From: JAAYDS01 sp012729155
GTDB taxonomy: Bacteria > Chloroflexota > Anaerolineae > UBA1429
Direction: 5' to 3'
Length of the DNA stretch: 64,000 nt
Assembly: GCA_036774405.1 (NCBI GenBank)
Contig: DAIPBO010000017.1
Coordinates: 5,480 to 69,479 of the forward strand
Position 1 is the first letter of the stretch; each line of letters begins with the position of its first letter. Positions 32,883 through 41,463 of the stretch are shown here, in pieces. The notes under the pieces were generated by a model. It was given only the letters and a program-made list of their open reading frames with translations. It made no database searches and was not told the origin of the DNA. The position numbers and the translations under genes are program-made.

Positions 32883-33791
32883 ATGAGTTTCAGTGAACAG
32901 GCCGAGCGAGCCTTTACCCCCCACACCCTGCGCAAGCGCGCGGCGCTACAGGCGCTCATCGAGCGCCTGCTGGCCCCCGAGCCGGCCGTGCAGGCGGTGT
33001 TGGCCGTGGGCAGCATCGCCACGGGGCGGGCGCGGGCCGATTCAGACATCGATGCTGTGGTGTGGCTCGACCCGTTCGATCCCTACATCGTGCCCGCCGA
33101 GTTCATCTGGCGGCCGTCTGACGGCTCGTTCCACAGCATCTTTGGCGAGCTGGCCGAGACGGCCGAGGATGCCCAGTTCGATCTGCACCGGCTCGACCTG
33201 GCCGCCTGGCGCGAGCCGCGGCACGTCTGGCCAGACGGGCTGCTGGCCGATTTGAGCACGGCCTGGTGGGCCTACACGCGCACGCCGGCGGTGGCCGCCT
33301 GGCTGGCCGAGCGGATCGCCTACCCCGCCGAGTTGAGCCTGCAGCGCGTCGACGAGGCGCTGGTGTGGCTCGATCAACTGCTCGATGAGGGCCACCCCGA
33401 GCGCGTCTGGCAGACGGTGGGGCCGCTGGCCGCCCACGATCGGCTGTGGGCCGCCTACGACTGGCTGGCGGCGGCGCTGTTTGCCTGTCAGCGGCGCTGG
33501 CGGCCGTGGCGCAACCGCGAAATGGAGCACCTGCTGGCGCTGCCGTGGTTGCCCGCGGGCGCGCCGGCCTGGCTCGAGGCGGTGCTGACGCCACCAGGCG
33601 AGGGCGAGGCGGCCTATGCGGCGCGGGTGGCGGCGTTGCGGGCGCTCTATGGCGCGCTGTGCGCCCACCTGCAGGCGTCGGGCGCCTATGGCGAGGACCC
33701 CATCAGCGAGGCCTTTGTGCGCGCTCACGACGAGCCGGGCCGCGCCTGGAACATGGACGCGTGGCAGCGCGCCCACGATGCGCGGGGCTAG
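32883..33791 (+). CDS. Nucleotidyltransferase-domain protein
   Basis: A 302-residue protein with a Pol beta-like minimal nucleotidyltransferase motif, 'LAVGSIATGRARADSDIDAVVWL', that is Gly-Ser-x-x-x-Gly then Asp-x-Asp, near residue 42. The C-terminal 200 residues are helical and Trp-rich ('WRPWRNREMEHLLALPWLP'), similar to aminoglycoside adenylyltransferase-like or HEPN-like domains. It could adenylylate a small molecule or partner protein. GGAGGTAG lies eight bases before the ATG. Its stop codon overlaps the stop of the convergent acyltransferase-like gene (shared CTAG). Confidence 0.8.
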   Translation: MSFSEQAERAFTPHTLRKRAALQALIERLLAPEPAVQAVLAVGSIATGRARADSDIDAVVWLDPFDPYIVPAEFIWRPSDGSFHSIFGELAETAEDAQFDLHRLDLAAWREPRHVWPDGLLADLSTAWWAYTRTPAVAAWLAERIAYPAELSLQRVDEALVWLDQLLDEGHPERVWQTVGPLAAHDRLWAAYDWLAAALFACQRRWRPWRNREMEHLLALPWLPAGAPAWLEAVLTPPGEGEAAYAARVAALRALYGALCAHLQASGAYGEDPISEAFVRAHDEPGRAWNMDAWQRAHDARG

Positions 33792-34534
33792 CTGCCCCTG
33801 GCGCGTTGGGCGGCGTCCATAACCGCATAGACGTGCCCCAGCAGGGCGCGGGGGTCGCGCGCGAGGGGGTCGCTGGCGTGCAGCGTCAAGGGCGGCAGCA
33901 CCTCGACGACGCGGCGCGCGGGGCGATAGAGCAGCATGACCAGCGTCAACTGTGGCGCTACCTCGCGCAGATAGCGCACGCACAGCCAGCTCAAGCCCGC
34001 GCCAAAGGGCCACAGCCCGTCGTCGGCGGCGTCGAGCGCGGCGGCAGGCATCTGGCCAGCGTCGGGCTCGGGCGCTGGCTCCTCTGGAAAGAGCAGCACG
34101 CTGCGCCCCAGCCGCAGCAGCGCCAGGCTGTGGTCAAAACAGGCATCGAACAGGCCGTTGGCCCTGTGCACTGGCACCGGCGCCAGTGCCCGCAGAAAGG
34201 GCACCGCCAGCAGAGACGCCGCCGCACAGGCGGCGCGGCCGACGCGTTCGCTCAGGCGCCAGCGGCGGCCCACATCGAGCCACATGCGGCGCGGTGCCGT
34301 GCGCAGTGAGAGCATCTCGTCGAGGATCCACGGATGCAGACGCGCCGGCAGGGCGCGCACCACGGCGATGGGCCCCTGCGGGCCGGCGTGGTTGGCCAGA
34401 TAGACCGCCGCGCCCGCAGGCAGCCGTTCTATGCCACTGACCGTGGGGCGCCGCGGAGCGCATAGCCAGTGCACGGCGCCATACAGGGCGTCGCTCAGGG
34501 CCAGAGACAGGCGGCCAGGGCGTGTGGGTGGCAT
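33788..34534 (-). CDS. PlsC-like glycerolipid acyltransferase homologue, altered active site
   Basis: A 248-residue protein resembling 1-acylglycerol-3-phosphate acyltransferases: motif I is 'VYLANHAGPQGPIAV', with the His of the His-x4-Asp motif kept but the Asp replaced by Gly; motif III-like 'SVLLFPEEPAPEPDAG' matches Phe-Pro-Glu-Gly with Glu for Gly. A hydrophobic segment near residues 105-125 and a basic C-terminus suit a peripheral membrane protein. The missing Asp makes normal acyl transfer doubtful; it may use another donor or be inactive. It overlaps the nucleotidyltransferase gene by four bases end to end. Confidence 0.62.
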   Translation of the reverse strand: MPPTRPGRLSLALSDALYGAVHWLCAPRRPTVSGIERLPAGAAVYLANHAGPQGPIAVVRALPARLHPWILDEMLSLRTAPRRMWLDVGRRWRLSERVGRAACAAASLLAVPFLRALAPVPVHRANGLFDACFDHSLALLRLGRSVLLFPEEPAPEPDAGQMPAAALDAADDGLWPFGAGLSWLCVRYLREVAPQLTLVMLLYRPARRVVEVLPPLTLHASDPLARDPRALLGHVYAVMDAAQRARGS

Positions 34535-34592
34535 GGTGGCCTCGTGGCGTGGCGCTCAGGGCCATCATAGGGCGGCGGGCGCGGCACAGCAA

Positions 34593-34622
34593 GCGCCCCT
34601 CACCCGTGCGGGCGAGGGGCGC
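34593..34622 (-). terminator. Hairpin after the GH4 gene
   Basis: GCGCCCCTC ... GAGGGGCGC with an inner CCCG/CGGG pairing, 15 bases after the GH4 stop on the minus strand. It also lies just ahead of the acyltransferase-like gene's start. Confidence 0.7.
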
Positions 34623-34636
34623 CTGACAGAACAACC

Positions 34637-35890
34637 CTACTTGAGGTAGCCCAGATAGTCGGCCTGGCGCTCGAGGATGGTCTCGAGCGTCTGCTCGGCG
34701 GCGCGGGCCGAGTGCACCACCGGGTCGAGCAAGAGCGCCTGCAGCGCGGCCTGCCGCGAGCCGGTCAGCACCGCCTCGGCGGTGAGGTCGTGCACGGCCA
34801 CCTGGTTGCGCAGCAGACCGGCGATGCCCTTGGGCAGCGCCGGCACCGGCTCGGGGTGCACGCCCTGGGCGTCGAACACGCCGGGCACCTCGACGACGAT
34901 GTCGTCGGGCAGCTCGCGGATATAGCCCTTGTTCATCACGTTGACGGCCAGCTCGCGCTGCCCGCGGTCGAGTATGATGGCCTCGATCATCGGCACCACG
35001 CGCTCGTGGCTGATCTCGCCCATGTTGTAGACCTTGTCAAAGCAGTAGCGCTTGTACCACGCGTAAAAATCGAGGATGCCTTTATGGTGTACCACGTCGT
35101 GCGCCCACTGCACATACTCGCCGGTGTGGCTGTCGGTGGTGATGGGCAGGTAGCCAAACTGCTCAAAGAGATAGTTGAACAGGCCGCGCTCGGGCTTGCC
35201 GGCAAAGTAGGCGGGCGCCTCGGCGCGGATGTCGGGATAGGCATCTTTGCCGGTAGAGCGGTAGCGCGCCGCCAGCAAAAAGGTAAAGTGGTTGAGGCCG
35301 GCGGGGTCCAGCTCCAGCTCTTCAAAGGGCACGCCCAGCATGGCCGGCAGGTGTCGCTCGAGCGAGGCCACCTCGTGGCACAGGCCGATCAGCCGCAGGT
35401 CGGGGTACTTGCGGCCCACAGTGGTGCAGATGCGGCTCATGGGGTTCGAAAAGTTGAACACATACGCCTCGGGGCAGTGGCGCAGCACGTCGCCGCAGAT
35501 GGCCAGGATGGGCGGGATGATGCGCAGCGAATGGAACAGGCCGCCGGGGCCGCCGTTCTCGCCATACACCTGGCGGATGCCATATTGCAGCGGGATGTTC
35601 CAGTCTTGCTCCCACAGCTCAAAGCGGCTGCCCACCTCGATAGAGCTGACGCAAAAGGTGGCGCCGGGCAGGGCCTCGTCGCGCGAGGTGGTGGCCAGCA
35701 ACGTGTAGGGCAGCTTGTGCTGGTCGAGATATTGCTGGGCGAGCTGGCGCACGCGCTCGAGCGCGGTGGGGTTGATGTCGAGCAGCACGATGGTGCTGCC
35801 GCGCAGCGGCTCTGACTGGAACAGGTCGGTGAGCGTGCCCAGCCCGAACTGGGCGCTGCCCGCGCCGATGAGGACGATTCGCTCTGCCAT
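34637..35890 (-). CDS. GH4-family glycosidase (alpha-galactosidase/glucosidase type)
   Basis: A 417-residue family 4 glycoside hydrolase, which needs NAD+ and Mn2+. The dinucleotide-binding motif 'IVLIGAGSAQFGLGTLTDLF' starts at residue 4. The metal-site residues are in 'LRLIGLCHEVASLERHL' (Cys and His) and 'DPAGLNHFTFLL' (Asn-His), and 'VFNFSNPMSRICTTV' is the family's Asn-Pro region. Substrate anomericity cannot be told. AAGGAT precedes the ATG at 35890. With the neighbouring GH29 and two oxidoreductases it points to intracellular breakdown of imported oligosaccharides. Confidence 0.92.
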   Translation of the reverse strand: MAERIVLIGAGSAQFGLGTLTDLFQSEPLRGSTIVLLDINPTALERVRQLAQQYLDQHKLPYTLLATTSRDEALPGATFCVSSIEVGSRFELWEQDWNIPLQYGIRQVYGENGGPGGLFHSLRIIPPILAICGDVLRHCPEAYVFNFSNPMSRICTTVGRKYPDLRLIGLCHEVASLERHLPAMLGVPFEELELDPAGLNHFTFLLAARYRSTGKDAYPDIRAEAPAYFAGKPERGLFNYLFEQFGYLPITTDSHTGEYVQWAHDVVHHKGILDFYAWYKRYCFDKVYNMGEISHERVVPMIEAIILDRGQRELAVNVMNKGYIRELPDDIVVEVPGVFDAQGVHPEPVPALPKGIAGLLRNQVAVHDLTAEAVLTGSRQAALQALLLDPVVHSARAAEQTLETILERQADYLGYLK

Positions 35891-35912
35891 GATCCTTCTC
35901 CTTTGATGGCTG

Positions 35913-36611
35913 CTAGAGCTCGACCAGGCCACGCCGCAACGCCGTGATCACTGCCTGGGTGCGGTCGTTGGCCTGGAGCTTGCCGATGATGGCGCTGACA
36001 TAGTTCTTGACGGTGCCCTCGGTGAGGTAGAGCCGCCCCGCGATCTCTTTGTTGCTCAGCCCCTGGGCCAGCAGGGCCAGCACCTGCTGCTCGCGCTCGG
36101 TGAGGGCCTCGAGCGCGACGGGCTCTAGCTCGCCGACCACGGTGGCGGCGTCTGCAGTAGGGGCGGCTGCGGGCGCGGCGGCCGCCAGGCGGCGGAACTC
36201 GTCCATCACGCGGCCGGCCACGCGCGGGTCGAGCCGTGCCTCGCCGGCGTGCACGCCGCGGATGGCCTCGATCAGCTCGTCGCTGGGCGCGTCTTTGAGC
36301 AGATAGCCGCGCGCGCCGGCTTTGATGCCCTCGAACACCAGGTCGTCGCTGTCGTAGGTGGTGAGCAAGATGATGCGCGCCTCGGGCTGCGCCGCCAGGA
36401 TGCGCCGCGTGGCGGGGATGCCCCCCAGCGCCGGCATGACGATGTCCATCAGGATGACGTCTGGCTGCAGCGCGGCCGCCTGGGCGATGGCCTCTTGGCC
36501 GTTGGCGGCCTGCCCTACCACCTCAAGGCCCTCGCTGAACCCCAGGATCACCGCCAGGCCGCGACGCACGATCTCCTGATCGTCGACCAGCAGCACGCGG
36601 ATGGTGCTCAT
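35913..36611 (-). CDS. NarL/LuxR-type response regulator
   Basis: A 232-residue regulator. The receiver domain has Asp10-Asp11 ('LLVDDQE'), the phosphoacceptor Asp56 in 'ILMDIVMP', Thr in 'ILLTTYD' and Lys in 'GYLLKDAP'. An Ala/Pro-rich linker leads to a LuxR helix-turn-helix ('LTEREQQVLALLAQGLSNKE' onward) ending near the C-terminus. Its ATG overlaps the stop of the partner kinase (ATGA), so the pair is translationally coupled. Targets are unknown; the adjacent macAB-like operon reads the same direction upstream and is a candidate. Confidence 0.92.
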   Translation of the reverse strand: MSTIRVLLVDDQEIVRRGLAVILGFSEGLEVVGQAANGQEAIAQAAALQPDVILMDIVMPALGGIPATRRILAAQPEARIILLTTYDSDDLVFEGIKAGARGYLLKDAPSDELIEAIRGVHAGEARLDPRVAGRVMDEFRRLAAAAPAAAPTADAATVVGELEPVALEALTEREQQVLALLAQGLSNKEIAGRLYLTEGTVKNYVSAIIGKLQANDRTQAVITALRRGLVEL

Positions 36612-37855
36612 ACGGCCCCCCTTGGCATCATCAGGCCGATGTGCGTGCCCTGGCCGGGCGTCGAGCGCACTTGCAGCTCACCGCCGGCCAGCTCGGCGCG
36701 CTCGCGCATGCCCGCCAGCCCAAAGCGCTCGGCATCGGCGGGCAAGGTGGCCGGATCGAACCCCTGGCCGTCGTCGTCGATGGTCAGGTCAAAGCGGTCG
36801 TGGCCATAGGCCAGGCGCACCGTCACGTGGCTGGCGGTGGCATGCCGCTCGATGTTGCGCAGCGCCTCTTGACAGATGCGCAGGGCGGCCAGCTCCTCGG
36901 CGCTGGTCAGGTCGATGGCCTCGCCCGAGACGGTCAGCTCGCAGTTGACGCCGGCGCGCGCCTCGAGGTTGCGCAGCTCGCCGCGGATAGTGCCCACCAG
37001 CCCCAGCGCCGTGAGCGGGTCAGTACGCAGGGCCTGTATGGCCGCGCGCGACTCTTGCAGGCCCGAGCGCGCCAGGCTCACGGCCTCATCGGCCAGGCCG
37101 GTGGCCACGGCGGGGTCGTGCGAGAGGGCGCCGCGCAACGCCTGCAGTTGTACAGTGAGGGCGGCCAGCGAATGGGCCAGGGTGTCGTGCAGGTCGCGCG
37201 CCAGGCGGTTGCGCTCGCGGCTGACGGCGAGTTGTTCGACGGTGTCGGCGTGGCTGCGCAGGCGCGCCTGGGCCTGTTGCAGGGCGTCGATCTGTTGGCG
37301 CTGCCGCTCGGCCAGCACCGCCACAATCAGCGCCAGGGCCAGCATCAGTACGATGCGCCCGATGGCGTCGGCATAGAGCAGCGGCGAGCCCTCGAGCTGC
37401 CTGACGATGAGCGCCGTGCCGCCCAGTTGCAGCAGGCCACCCCACAGGGTGCCCAGCCAGGCGCCCAGGCGGCCATAGGCCCAGGCCAGCAGCACCAGGG
37501 GGATCACCATGAAGAGAAAGGGCTCGATGAGGGTGACCTGCGCGGCCTCGCGCACCCAGGCGGCGCGTTCGATGACGCCGGCCAGCGCCAGCGGCGAGAC
37601 GCGCGTGCTCATCAGCAGCATGTCGAGCGCCAGCAACAGCCCCAGCCACCAGGCGCACACGCGCCCTTTGAGCGGCAGCAGCGCCAGCGCGCCCAGGGCC
37701 ACCAGCGCTGCCATGGCGCGCAGCGGGCCAGCGATAGCCGCCGGTTTGGCCAGTAGCAGCCCCACCAGCCCGACCGCCAGCAGCAGCACGCGGATGGCCA
37801 GTACGATCACAAAGATGCGCCGCGCCTCGAGCACGGCCTGTGAACGCTGCTTCAT
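36608..37855 (-). CDS. Membrane-bound NarL-type sensor histidine kinase
   Basis: A 415-residue kinase with about six membrane helices (residues 10-190), then a coiled coil ('AERQRQQIDALQQAQARLRS') and a HisKA_3 dimerisation motif 'NRLARDLHDTLAHSLAALTV' with phospho-His near residue 228. The HATPase_c domain shows 'ALRNIERHATASHV', 'LTIDDDGQGFDP' and 'GMRERAELAGGELQV'. Start: the ATG at 37855 is preferred because a TTGTCA-16 bp-TATACT promoter at 37862-37889 ends six bases before it, giving an essentially leaderless transcript. The alternative at 37882 lies inside that promoter. No periplasmic sensor loop is visible, so it may sense membrane state. Confidence 0.88.
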   Translation of the reverse strand: MKQRSQAVLEARRIFVIVLAIRVLLLAVGLVGLLLAKPAAIAGPLRAMAALVALGALALLPLKGRVCAWWLGLLLALDMLLMSTRVSPLALAGVIERAAWVREAAQVTLIEPFLFMVIPLVLLAWAYGRLGAWLGTLWGGLLQLGGTALIVRQLEGSPLLYADAIGRIVLMLALALIVAVLAERQRQQIDALQQAQARLRSHADTVEQLAVSRERNRLARDLHDTLAHSLAALTVQLQALRGALSHDPAVATGLADEAVSLARSGLQESRAAIQALRTDPLTALGLVGTIRGELRNLEARAGVNCELTVSGEAIDLTSAEELAALRICQEALRNIERHATASHVTVRLAYGHDRFDLTIDDDGQGFDPATLPADAERFGLAGMRERAELAGGELQVRSTPGQGTHIGLMMPRGAV

Positions 37856-37861
37856 GGCACA

Positions 37862-37889
37862 AGTATAGCGGGCGTTGGTCATGTGACAA
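37862..37889 (-). promoter_or_regulatory. Promoter of the two-component operon
   Basis: Minus-strand TTGTCA (37884-37889), 16-bp spacer, TATACT (37862-37867), only six bases before the ATG at 37855. Confidence 0.65.
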
Positions 37890-37944
37890 GGCCTCACACC
37901 AGCATGGGCCTGGCGGCGCCCCCCCGACGCACCGCCAGCCAGGG

Positions 37945-39162
37945 CTACTCGTGGCGTAGCGCCTCGATGGGATTGAGCTGCGCCGCACGCGCGGCGGGGT
38001 AGGTGCCAAACACCAGCCCCACCAGCGCCGACACGCCCGCGGCCAGGGCCACTACCTGCGGCGTGATGACCGCCGGCACCTCGAGGGCGCGCCCCAACAA
38101 CGTGGCCGCCTGCCAGCCCAGCGCCAGGCCGATGGCGCCGCCCAGCAGCGTCAGCAGCAGCGCCTCGATCATGAACTGCACCAGGATGGCCGCCGGCGGC
38201 GCGCCGATGGCCTTGCGGATGCCGATCTCGCGGGTGCGCTCGGTCACCGTCACCAGCATGATGTTCATGATGCCGATGCCGCCCACCAGCAGGCTGATGC
38301 CGGCGATGGCCCCCAGAAAGAGGGTCAGCGTGCCGGTGACGGTGCTGGCCATGTTGAGGATGTCCTCTTGTGCCGTCACCTGAAAGTCGTTGGCGTCGCC
38401 CTCGCCCAGGCGATGCTGGCGCCGCAGCACAGCGCTGATCTCGGCGCTGGCCTGGCCCGCCTGCCCCTGGGTGGCCGCCTGCGCCAGGATCATGGTGAGC
38501 TTGTGGTCGCCCGAGAGGGTGCGCGCCGTATAGTGGCGGCTCTGAGCGGTGGTCAGCGGGATCCACAGGTTGCGGTCGGTGCCCATCAGGCCGCCCTGCC
38601 GCTCGGCCACGCCCACCACGGTGTAACGGGCGCCGTCGATGGTGATGGCGCTTTGGATGGGATAGGCGCCCGCTCCGAACAGCTCTTCGTAGGCATCCCA
38701 ACCGAGCACGGCCACGCGGGCGGTCTCGGCCAGATCGCGCGCGGTCAAAAAGCCGCCCATGGCCGCGTCGATGCCCATGATCTCGTCGAGCCACTCGTTC
38801 GAGCCCACCACGGTGTAGCTGTTCGAGTCTGGCCCGCGCACCACCGTCGCCATGAACGACACCTGCGGCGCCACCGCCGAGAGCGAGGGTGCGTTGAGCG
38901 GGTTGGCCAGGGCGGCGGCGTCGGCGTTGGTCAGCTCGGCGGGGCGCGTGGCGTCGCGCGGCTGGCGTGGCGACACCATGATGATGTTCGAGCCCACACC
39001 CTCGATCTGTTCGGTGATCGAGGCCGTGACGCCCTCGCCCAGCCCCGAGAGGGTGATGACGGCCGCCACGCCGATGACGATGCCCAGCATCGTCAGGGCG
39101 GCGCGCAGTTTGTTGCTCAAGATGGCGCTCAGCGCCGTGCGCAGCGTCTCGATCAGGCTCAT
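37945..39162 (-). CDS. macB2: MacB-type ABC transporter permease
   Basis: A 405-residue permease of the MacB/FtsX superfamily. Helix 1 follows 'ALTMLGIVIGVAAVITLSGL'; a large extracytoplasmic MacB-PCD domain covers about residues 50-270 ('GSNIIMVSPRQPRDATRP', 'GGFLTARDLAETARVAVLG'); three helices follow, with the 'GGIGIMNIMLVTVTERTREI' motif and 'IGIRKAIGAPPAAI'. It exports macrolides, peptides or lipoproteins in other bacteria; here the substrate is unknown. The stop/start overlaps with the ATPase gene by four bases. Confidence 0.9.
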   Translation of the reverse strand: MSLIETLRTALSAILSNKLRAALTMLGIVIGVAAVITLSGLGEGVTASITEQIEGVGSNIIMVSPRQPRDATRPAELTNADAAALANPLNAPSLSAVAPQVSFMATVVRGPDSNSYTVVGSNEWLDEIMGIDAAMGGFLTARDLAETARVAVLGWDAYEELFGAGAYPIQSAITIDGARYTVVGVAERQGGLMGTDRNLWIPLTTAQSRHYTARTLSGDHKLTMILAQAATQGQAGQASAEISAVLRRQHRLGEGDANDFQVTAQEDILNMASTVTGTLTLFLGAIAGISLLVGGIGIMNIMLVTVTERTREIGIRKAIGAPPAAILVQFMIEALLLTLLGGAIGLALGWQAATLLGRALEVPAVITPQVVALAAGVSALVGLVFGTYPAARAAQLNPIEALRHE

Positions 39163-39854
39163 GCGCGCCCCCCGTTGTGCACCGGCTCGTCGTGCTCTAC
39201 CAGACCATCGCGCAGCCGCACGATGCGTCGGCTGTAAGTGGCGATGTCGGGGTCGTGCGTGACAAAGATCAGCGTGATGCCCTGGGCGTTCAGCTCTTGA
39301 AAGAGCTGCAGCACCTCGGCGCCCGTCTGCGTGTCAAGGTTGCCGGTGGGCTCGTCGGCCAGGATGAGGGCGGGGTTGGTGACGAGCGCTCGGGCGATGG
39401 CCACGCGCTGCTGCTGCCCGCCCGAGAGCTCTTCGGGGCGGTGGTCGAGGCGGTCGCCCAGGCCCACGCGCTCGAGGGCCTGGCGGGCGCGGCGGCGACG
39501 CTCGGCGGGGGGCACGCCCGCATACATCAGCGGCAGCTCTACCTGGCGGTGCGCAGCGGTGCGCGCCAGCAGGTTGAACCCCTGAAAGACAAAGCCGATC
39601 TGCCGCAGGCGGGCGGCGGCCAGCTCGCGCGGCCTGAGGCCGGCCACATCGCGCCCGCTGAGGCGATAGCTGCCTGCGGTGGGCGTGTCGAGGCAGCCCA
39701 GCATGTTCATCAGCGTCGACTTGCCCGAGCCCGACGGCCCCATGATGGTGACAAACTCGCCAGGCTCGACCTGCAGCGACACGCCCCGCAGGGCGTGCAC
39801 CTGCACCTCACCCATTTGATAGACCTTGGTGAGCCCTTTGGCGTCGATGATCAT
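39159..39854 (-). CDS. macB1: MacB-type ABC transporter ATPase (LolD/FtsE-like)
   Basis: A 231-residue ATPase separate from its permease. Walker A 'GPSGSGKSTLMNML' near residue 38, Q-loop 'GFVFQGFNLL', signature 'LSGGQQQRVAIARAL', Walker B 'LILADEPTGNLD' and the switch His in 'IFVTHDPD' are all intact. It couples ATP hydrolysis to the mechanotransmission permease encoded after it. Four-base overlaps on both sides put it in one operon with the membrane-fusion protein ahead and the permease behind. Confidence 0.92.
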   Translation of the reverse strand: MIIDAKGLTKVYQMGEVQVHALRGVSLQVEPGEFVTIMGPSGSGKSTLMNMLGCLDTPTAGSYRLSGRDVAGLRPRELAAARLRQIGFVFQGFNLLARTAAHRQVELPLMYAGVPPAERRRRARQALERVGLGDRLDHRPEELSGGQQQRVAIARALVTNPALILADEPTGNLDTQTGAEVLQLFQELNAQGITLIFVTHDPDIATYSRRIVRLRDGLVEHDEPVHNGGRA

Positions 39855-41269
39855 GGGCGCATGCCCCCGCCCATGGGCATGGTGGGCAACACGTCGGTGT
39901 TGGCGGCGGCCACCGTCACGAGCTGCACGGTGTCGCCCTCGCGCAGGCCGTCGCGCACCTCAGCCATGTCGGCGCCCTGGATGCCCAGCTGCACCTCGCG
40001 GCGCGTGGCGCCCGTGGCACTGACCAGGGTGACATACTGCTCGCCGGCCTCGCGGTCGACCTCAAGGGCCTGGTTGGGCACCAGCAGCACGCCCTGCGCC
40101 TCGGCGATGACCACCTCGATATCGGCCGACATGCCCAGGCGCAGCGATGCGTCGCTGGCCGCCAGGGTGATGCGCGCCTCGTAGGTGGGGATGCCGCCGC
40201 TGACCACGGCCTGCGGCGAGACAAAGGTGAGCTCGCCGGCGTGGGGCGTGGCGCCCAGAGCGTCAAAGGTGACGATGGCGCGCTGGCCCGTGCGCAGGTC
40301 GGCCACGTCGAGCTCGTCGATGCGCGCCGTCACCTGCAGGGGCTCGAGCTGCGCCAGCTGCGCCACCGGCTGGTTGGCCACGGCATAGCCGCCGGCTTGA
40401 AGCGTGCTGCTGACGATGACACCGCCAAAGGGGGCGCGCAGCGTGGCCTTTTCCAGGCGCTGCTGGGCCTGCTGCAGGTTGAGCTCGGCCTGGGCCACGC
40501 CGTTGCGCGCAGACTCGATGGCCAGCGCATCGGGCTGATCGTTGAGGCGCGCCAGCGTCGAGCGGGCGGCGGCCACCTGCGCCTCGGCCGAGGCCACGGC
40601 GCTGGCCTTGGGCGCCTCGTCGAGGCGTTGCATGGCCAGCTCGGCCTGTTGCACGGCCACCTCGGCGTTGAGCACAGAGGCCTCGGCGCCATCGACGGCC
40701 GAGTCAGAGGCCATCGGGCTGCCCTTGGTGCCATCGCGCTGCGCCTGGGCCGACCAGAGGCTGTTCTTGGCGCGGTCGAGGTTGAGCTGCACGTCGCGGC
40801 GGTCGGCCTCAGAGGGCCCCTCGTAGAGGGCGGCCAGGGCGGCCTCGGCCTGTGCCAGGCTGGCGCGGGCGGCCGCCAGTTCGGCAGCCGTGGGCGGCTT
40901 TTGGGTTTGCTCGAGCTGCAGCTGCGCCGATACCAGGGCCAGCTCGGCGCTGGCCACGGCGTCGGCCAGGTCGCTGTCGTCGATGGCGGCGATGGCGTCG
41001 CCCGCACTCACGACGTCACCCTCGTCGACCGACACCTGCACGATGCGGCCGCTGACCTCGAAGGAGAGATCGGCCGAGGTGTGGGCGCTGACGGTGCCGG
41101 TGGCGGTGATGGTCTGGGCCACGTCGCCACGGCCGATGGTGACGCGCACGGGTTCGGGGGCCTGCGCGGCCGTGGTGGGCGCCGCACGACAGCCAGAGAG
41201 GGCGAGGGCCGCGCCCAGCAGGGCGGGCAGAACGATGTGGCGGCGTGGACGCATGTAAATTGGGCGCAT
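39851..41269 (-). CDS. macA: MacA-type membrane-fusion lipoprotein
   Basis: A 472-residue HlyD/RND-type adaptor. A lipobox-like 'GAALALSGC' ends near residue 27. A beta-barrel/lipoyl half-motif 'TITATGTVSAHTSADLSFEV' follows, then a long alpha-helical hairpin (about residues 110-270, rich in Ala, Glu and Gln; 'AAARASLAQAEAALAAL'), the second lipoyl half ('KATLRAPFGGVIV') and a beta-barrel domain. It links an inner-membrane pump to the envelope. It is the first gene of the macA-macB1-macB2-like operon. The start at 41269 is uncertain by five codons. Confidence 0.88.
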   Translation of the reverse strand: MRPIYMRPRRHIVLPALLGAALALSGCRAAPTTAAQAPEPVRVTIGRGDVAQTITATGTVSAHTSADLSFEVSGRIVQVSVDEGDVVSAGDAIAAIDDSDLADAVASAELALVSAQLQLEQTQKPPTAAELAAARASLAQAEAALAALYEGPSEADRRDVQLNLDRAKNSLWSAQAQRDGTKGSPMASDSAVDGAEASVLNAEVAVQQAELAMQRLDEAPKASAVASAEAQVAAARSTLARLNDQPDALAIESARNGVAQAELNLQQAQQRLEKATLRAPFGGVIVSSTLQAGGYAVANQPVAQLAQLEPLQVTARIDELDVADLRTGQRAIVTFDALGATPHAGELTFVSPQAVVSGGIPTYEARITLAASDASLRLGMSADIEVVIAEAQGVLLVPNQALEVDREAGEQYVTLVSATGATRREVQLGIQGADMAEVRDGLREGDTVQLVTVAAANTDVLPTMPMGGGMRP

Positions 41270-41463
41270 TTGGGGCTCCGCTGGTGAGAGATCGGTTTCG
41301 TTGCCAACATGTATGATGACAGGAAACAGCCGCGCGGGGTAGTGCGCGGGGTCACCAGGCAGAGGTGTCGCTCGTCATGGTGGTCACGGCCCGACCCGTG
41401 CGAGCGGGGCGGGCCGTGAAGGTGGCGGCATGACGGTGCCGGCCCCAGCGGTTTGGCGCACCG

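Noticed and set aside
41352..41463. Arg-rich C-terminus of the PPC-repeat protein, and downstream extension of the gene
   Set aside because: It appears only because 100 N shifts the frame; the alternative frame continues the Thr/Pro repeat to a stop at 41464.
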